Assembly (NCBI GenBank): GCA_900557165.1 | Contig: USRS01000028.1 | Span: 1-25,652 of the forward strand | DNA: 25,652 nt | Source of the DNA: an uncultured Clostridium sp. | GTDB lineage: Bacteria > Bacillota > Clostridia > Peptostreptococcales > Peptostreptococcaceae | Reading direction: 5' to 3' | In this document: piece after piece, positions 24,568 through 25,652 of the stretch | Layout of the letters: each line of letters opens with the position of its first letter | Position numbering within the stretch: the stretch's first letter is position 1 | The notes under the pieces: model-generated | Told to the model about the DNA's origin: nothing | The model's input: the letters and a program-made list of their open reading frames with translations, nothing else | The model's database searches: none | Made by a program: the position numbers and the translations under genes

Positions 24568-25059
24568 TTATTCATTTAATATAAGCCAAATAAGATTATC
24601 GTCAAAAGTTGCAAAAGTTGCATATATTTTTTGTATTTCATCATAATACGTATATGCTTTTATATTTTGTTCGCGGTCAAACCAATATTCATTATAGTTT
24701 GAGCCAAGTTTTTCTACTACTTCACTAATTGATAACGGTTGTGAGTCATTTACATTCACTCTAGTACCCGGTCCAACAATACCCTTGATAAGGGTTACAA
24801 CTCCATCATCATCTGTTGTTATTTGTAGTTCTTCAAAGTATTGCGTGTTTTTCTCATCTGCTGTTTGTTCATTAGGAACAGCACTATATTTAGTCAAATC
24901 AAGACTCTTAGAAGAAACACCAAGTACTATTTCATTTACATTGACCGCAGTTAAATCCGTTGATTGAGGTTTGTCTCTTTTAACTTTCCCCTCACTATTA
25001 CATCCAGTGCAAAGTCCCAATAATAAAATGATAGATAATGCTAGTATTCCTTTTTTCAA
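24568..25059 (-). CDS. putative lipoprotein
   Basis: 163 residues. The N-terminus (KKGILALSIILLLGLCTGC) is a signal peptide with lipobox LCTGC, giving lipidation at Cys20 and anchoring at the outer face of the membrane. The mature part is acidic and polar with a segment ISEVVEKLGSNYNEYW near residue 110 that recalls small SmpA/BLIP-like folds, but this is a weak impression. It starts with TTG at 25059, preceded by CGGAGG. Its composition is less AT-rich than its neighbours, and it lies next to mobile element debris, so it may be acquired. Function unknown. Confidence 0.78.
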   Translation of the reverse strand: MKKGILALSIILLLGLCTGCNSEGKVKRDKPQSTDLTAVNVNEIVLGVSSKSLDLTKYSAVPNEQTADEKNTQYFEELQITTDDDGVVTLIKGIVGPGTRVNVNDSQPLSISEVVEKLGSNYNEYWFDREQNIKAYTYYDEIQKIYATFATFDDNLIWLILNE

Positions 25060-25111
25060 TGAGTAACCTCCGTAAAATATAATTTTCTAATTTACACAGC
25101 TAACAAAATTG

Positions 25112-25337
25112 TTAGTCTGATTGACAAATCTCTATATTTGCCTGTTTTTTATGTTGGCAACACAAAAAATAGAAAGATACTTTTTTATCTGTATCTGCCT
25201 CTTTAGCATAATTCATTCCAAGTAAGATAGTTGTTCAAATACTTAGTCGAAATATTATTAAAACTAATCATGAACTTCTTTAACTGACCATGGCAACTGT
25301 TTATCTGATGAATATTATAAATAGCTTTCTTAGATTT
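25112..25337 (-). pseudogene. IS1595-type transposase, C-terminal remnant with frameshift
   Basis: On the minus strand, after a stop at 25338-25340, the frame reads KSKKAIYNIHQINSCHGQLK, KFMISFNNISTKYLNNYLTW, NELC and stop at 25203-25205. The motif of INxxNSxHxxLK followed by STKYLNNYLxW is the C-terminal part of IS1595 transposases. After a shift of frame the sequence continues NYAKEADTDKKVSFYFLCC to a stop at 25112. All of the catalytic N-terminal part is missing. No inverted repeats were found nearby. Confidence 0.65.
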
Positions 25338-25387
25338 TCAGGTCTTCAACTGTACCAATCAAATGTCATTTAATTTAGTAAATTCTA

Positions 25388-25563
25388 CTAATCAGTACTC
25401 TTATCTTCTACGTATTCAAGAATATCTCCTGGCTGCCAATTCAAAACTTTACATATCTCATTTAATGTAGTAAACCTCACAGCCTTTGCCTTATTATTTT
25501 TTTTAACATAGACAAATTTGCCATAGTAATTCCCAGCTTCTTTAAAAGTTCTGTAGCACTCAT
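25388..25563 (-). pseudogene. YozG-like Cro/C1 regulator, frameshifted in an A8 tract
   Basis: The minus strand from an ATG at 25561-25563 reads MSATELLKKLGITMANLSML, a helix-turn-helix of the small Cro/C1 (HTH_26) type. Frame is lost in a run of eight A (25497-25504, T on the plus strand). The other frame continues NKAKAVRFTTLNEICKVLNW, QPGDILEYVEDKSTD and stop at 25388, the usual C-terminus of the family. The 15-20 residues normally found before MSATEL are also missing because it is joined to the end of the DUF2975 gene. Not functional unless the A-run is slipped during transcription or translation. Confidence 0.75.
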
Positions 25564-25652
25564 TTTCATCTTTAATTTCTATAACTCTTTCAAATAGCTT
25601 AGATGAAACTAAAGCAAATACTCCTATAGCAAGGGATAAGAATGACACTAAA
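25564..25652 (-). pseudogene. DUF2975 membrane protein, 3' end only
   Basis: The frame entering from the right edge reads FLSLAIGVFALVSSKLFERV, then IEIKDEN, the usual C-terminal helix and tail of DUF2975 membrane proteins. These genes are normally followed by, and overlap, a small Cro/C1 regulator. Here the stop of the DUF2975 gene and the beginning of the regulator are lost, so the frame runs straight into the regulator sequence and to its stop at 25388, making an 86-residue or longer chimeric frame. The 5' part of the gene is outside the window. Confidence 0.6.

Overview
The window is very AT-rich. It uses clostridial-type ribosome binding sites (AGGAGG/GGGAG), several GTG and TTG starts, and families typical of anaerobic Firmicutes: GPH sugar symporter, GH36 alpha-galactosidase, TIGR00266/AIM24 protein, C_GCAxxG_C_C protein, rhodanese, and a helix-turn-helix protein fused to a superoxide-reductase domain. 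I infer a chromosomal segment of a Clostridium-like or Peptostreptococcaceae-like bacterium; the species cannot be fixed from the sequence alone. Most genes are housekeeping or accessory singletons closed by good hairpin terminators. No phage, CRISPR array, rRNA or tRNA gene was seen.

Layout: (1) 1-1020: the 5' part of a broken DDE transposase, then a small YrvL-like membrane protein. (2) 1024-4057: Gfo/Idh/MocA oxidoreductase and EamA transporter on the minus strand, divergent from a GntR/RCK_C regulator. (3) 4102-8741: glycerol kinase, cold-shock protein, methyltransferase, Cu/Zn-SOD-like protein, GyrI-like protein, and a small Lys/Glu-rich coiled-coil protein. (4) 9013-16332: a complete raffinose-family sugar regulon. 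GH36 alpha-galactosidase, fructokinase and sucrose phosphorylase form one minus-strand operon. An AraC regulator is divergent from it, and a GPH symporter is transcribed separately. The two minus-strand promoter regions share an almost identical two-half-site operator with 21-bp spacing, which ties them into one regulon. (5) 16333-17166: a decayed IS30 copy with perfect 19-bp ends. (6) 17322-18278: an FtsZ that stops at the end of its globular domain. (7) 18528-20827: a shortened YoaK-type protein and a MarR/MATE efflux operon with twin operators over its promoter. (8) 20903-23002: a TIGR00266 protein, then an XRE-superoxide reductase fusion followed at once by a dead chloramphenicol acetyltransferase gene. 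(9) 23035-25652: rhodanese and C_GCAxxG_C_C pair, a small membrane protein, a lipoprotein, and a graveyard made of an IS1595-type transposase tail and a DUF2975/HTH pair merged by a deletion.

How the genes work together: the sugar locus would import raffinose-type sugars, release galactose and sucrose with the alpha-galactosidase, split sucrose phosphorolytically to glucose-1-phosphate and fructose, and phosphorylate fructose. Galactose catabolism must be encoded elsewhere. Several genes point to oxidative or redox stress handling (SodC-like protein, XRE-SOR fusion, rhodanese, C_GCAxxG_C_C), but they are not one operon. No clearly new multi-gene system is evident. The most unusual items are the tail-less FtsZ, the XRE-SOR gene with a strong internal start exactly at its enzyme domain, and the shared AraC operator.
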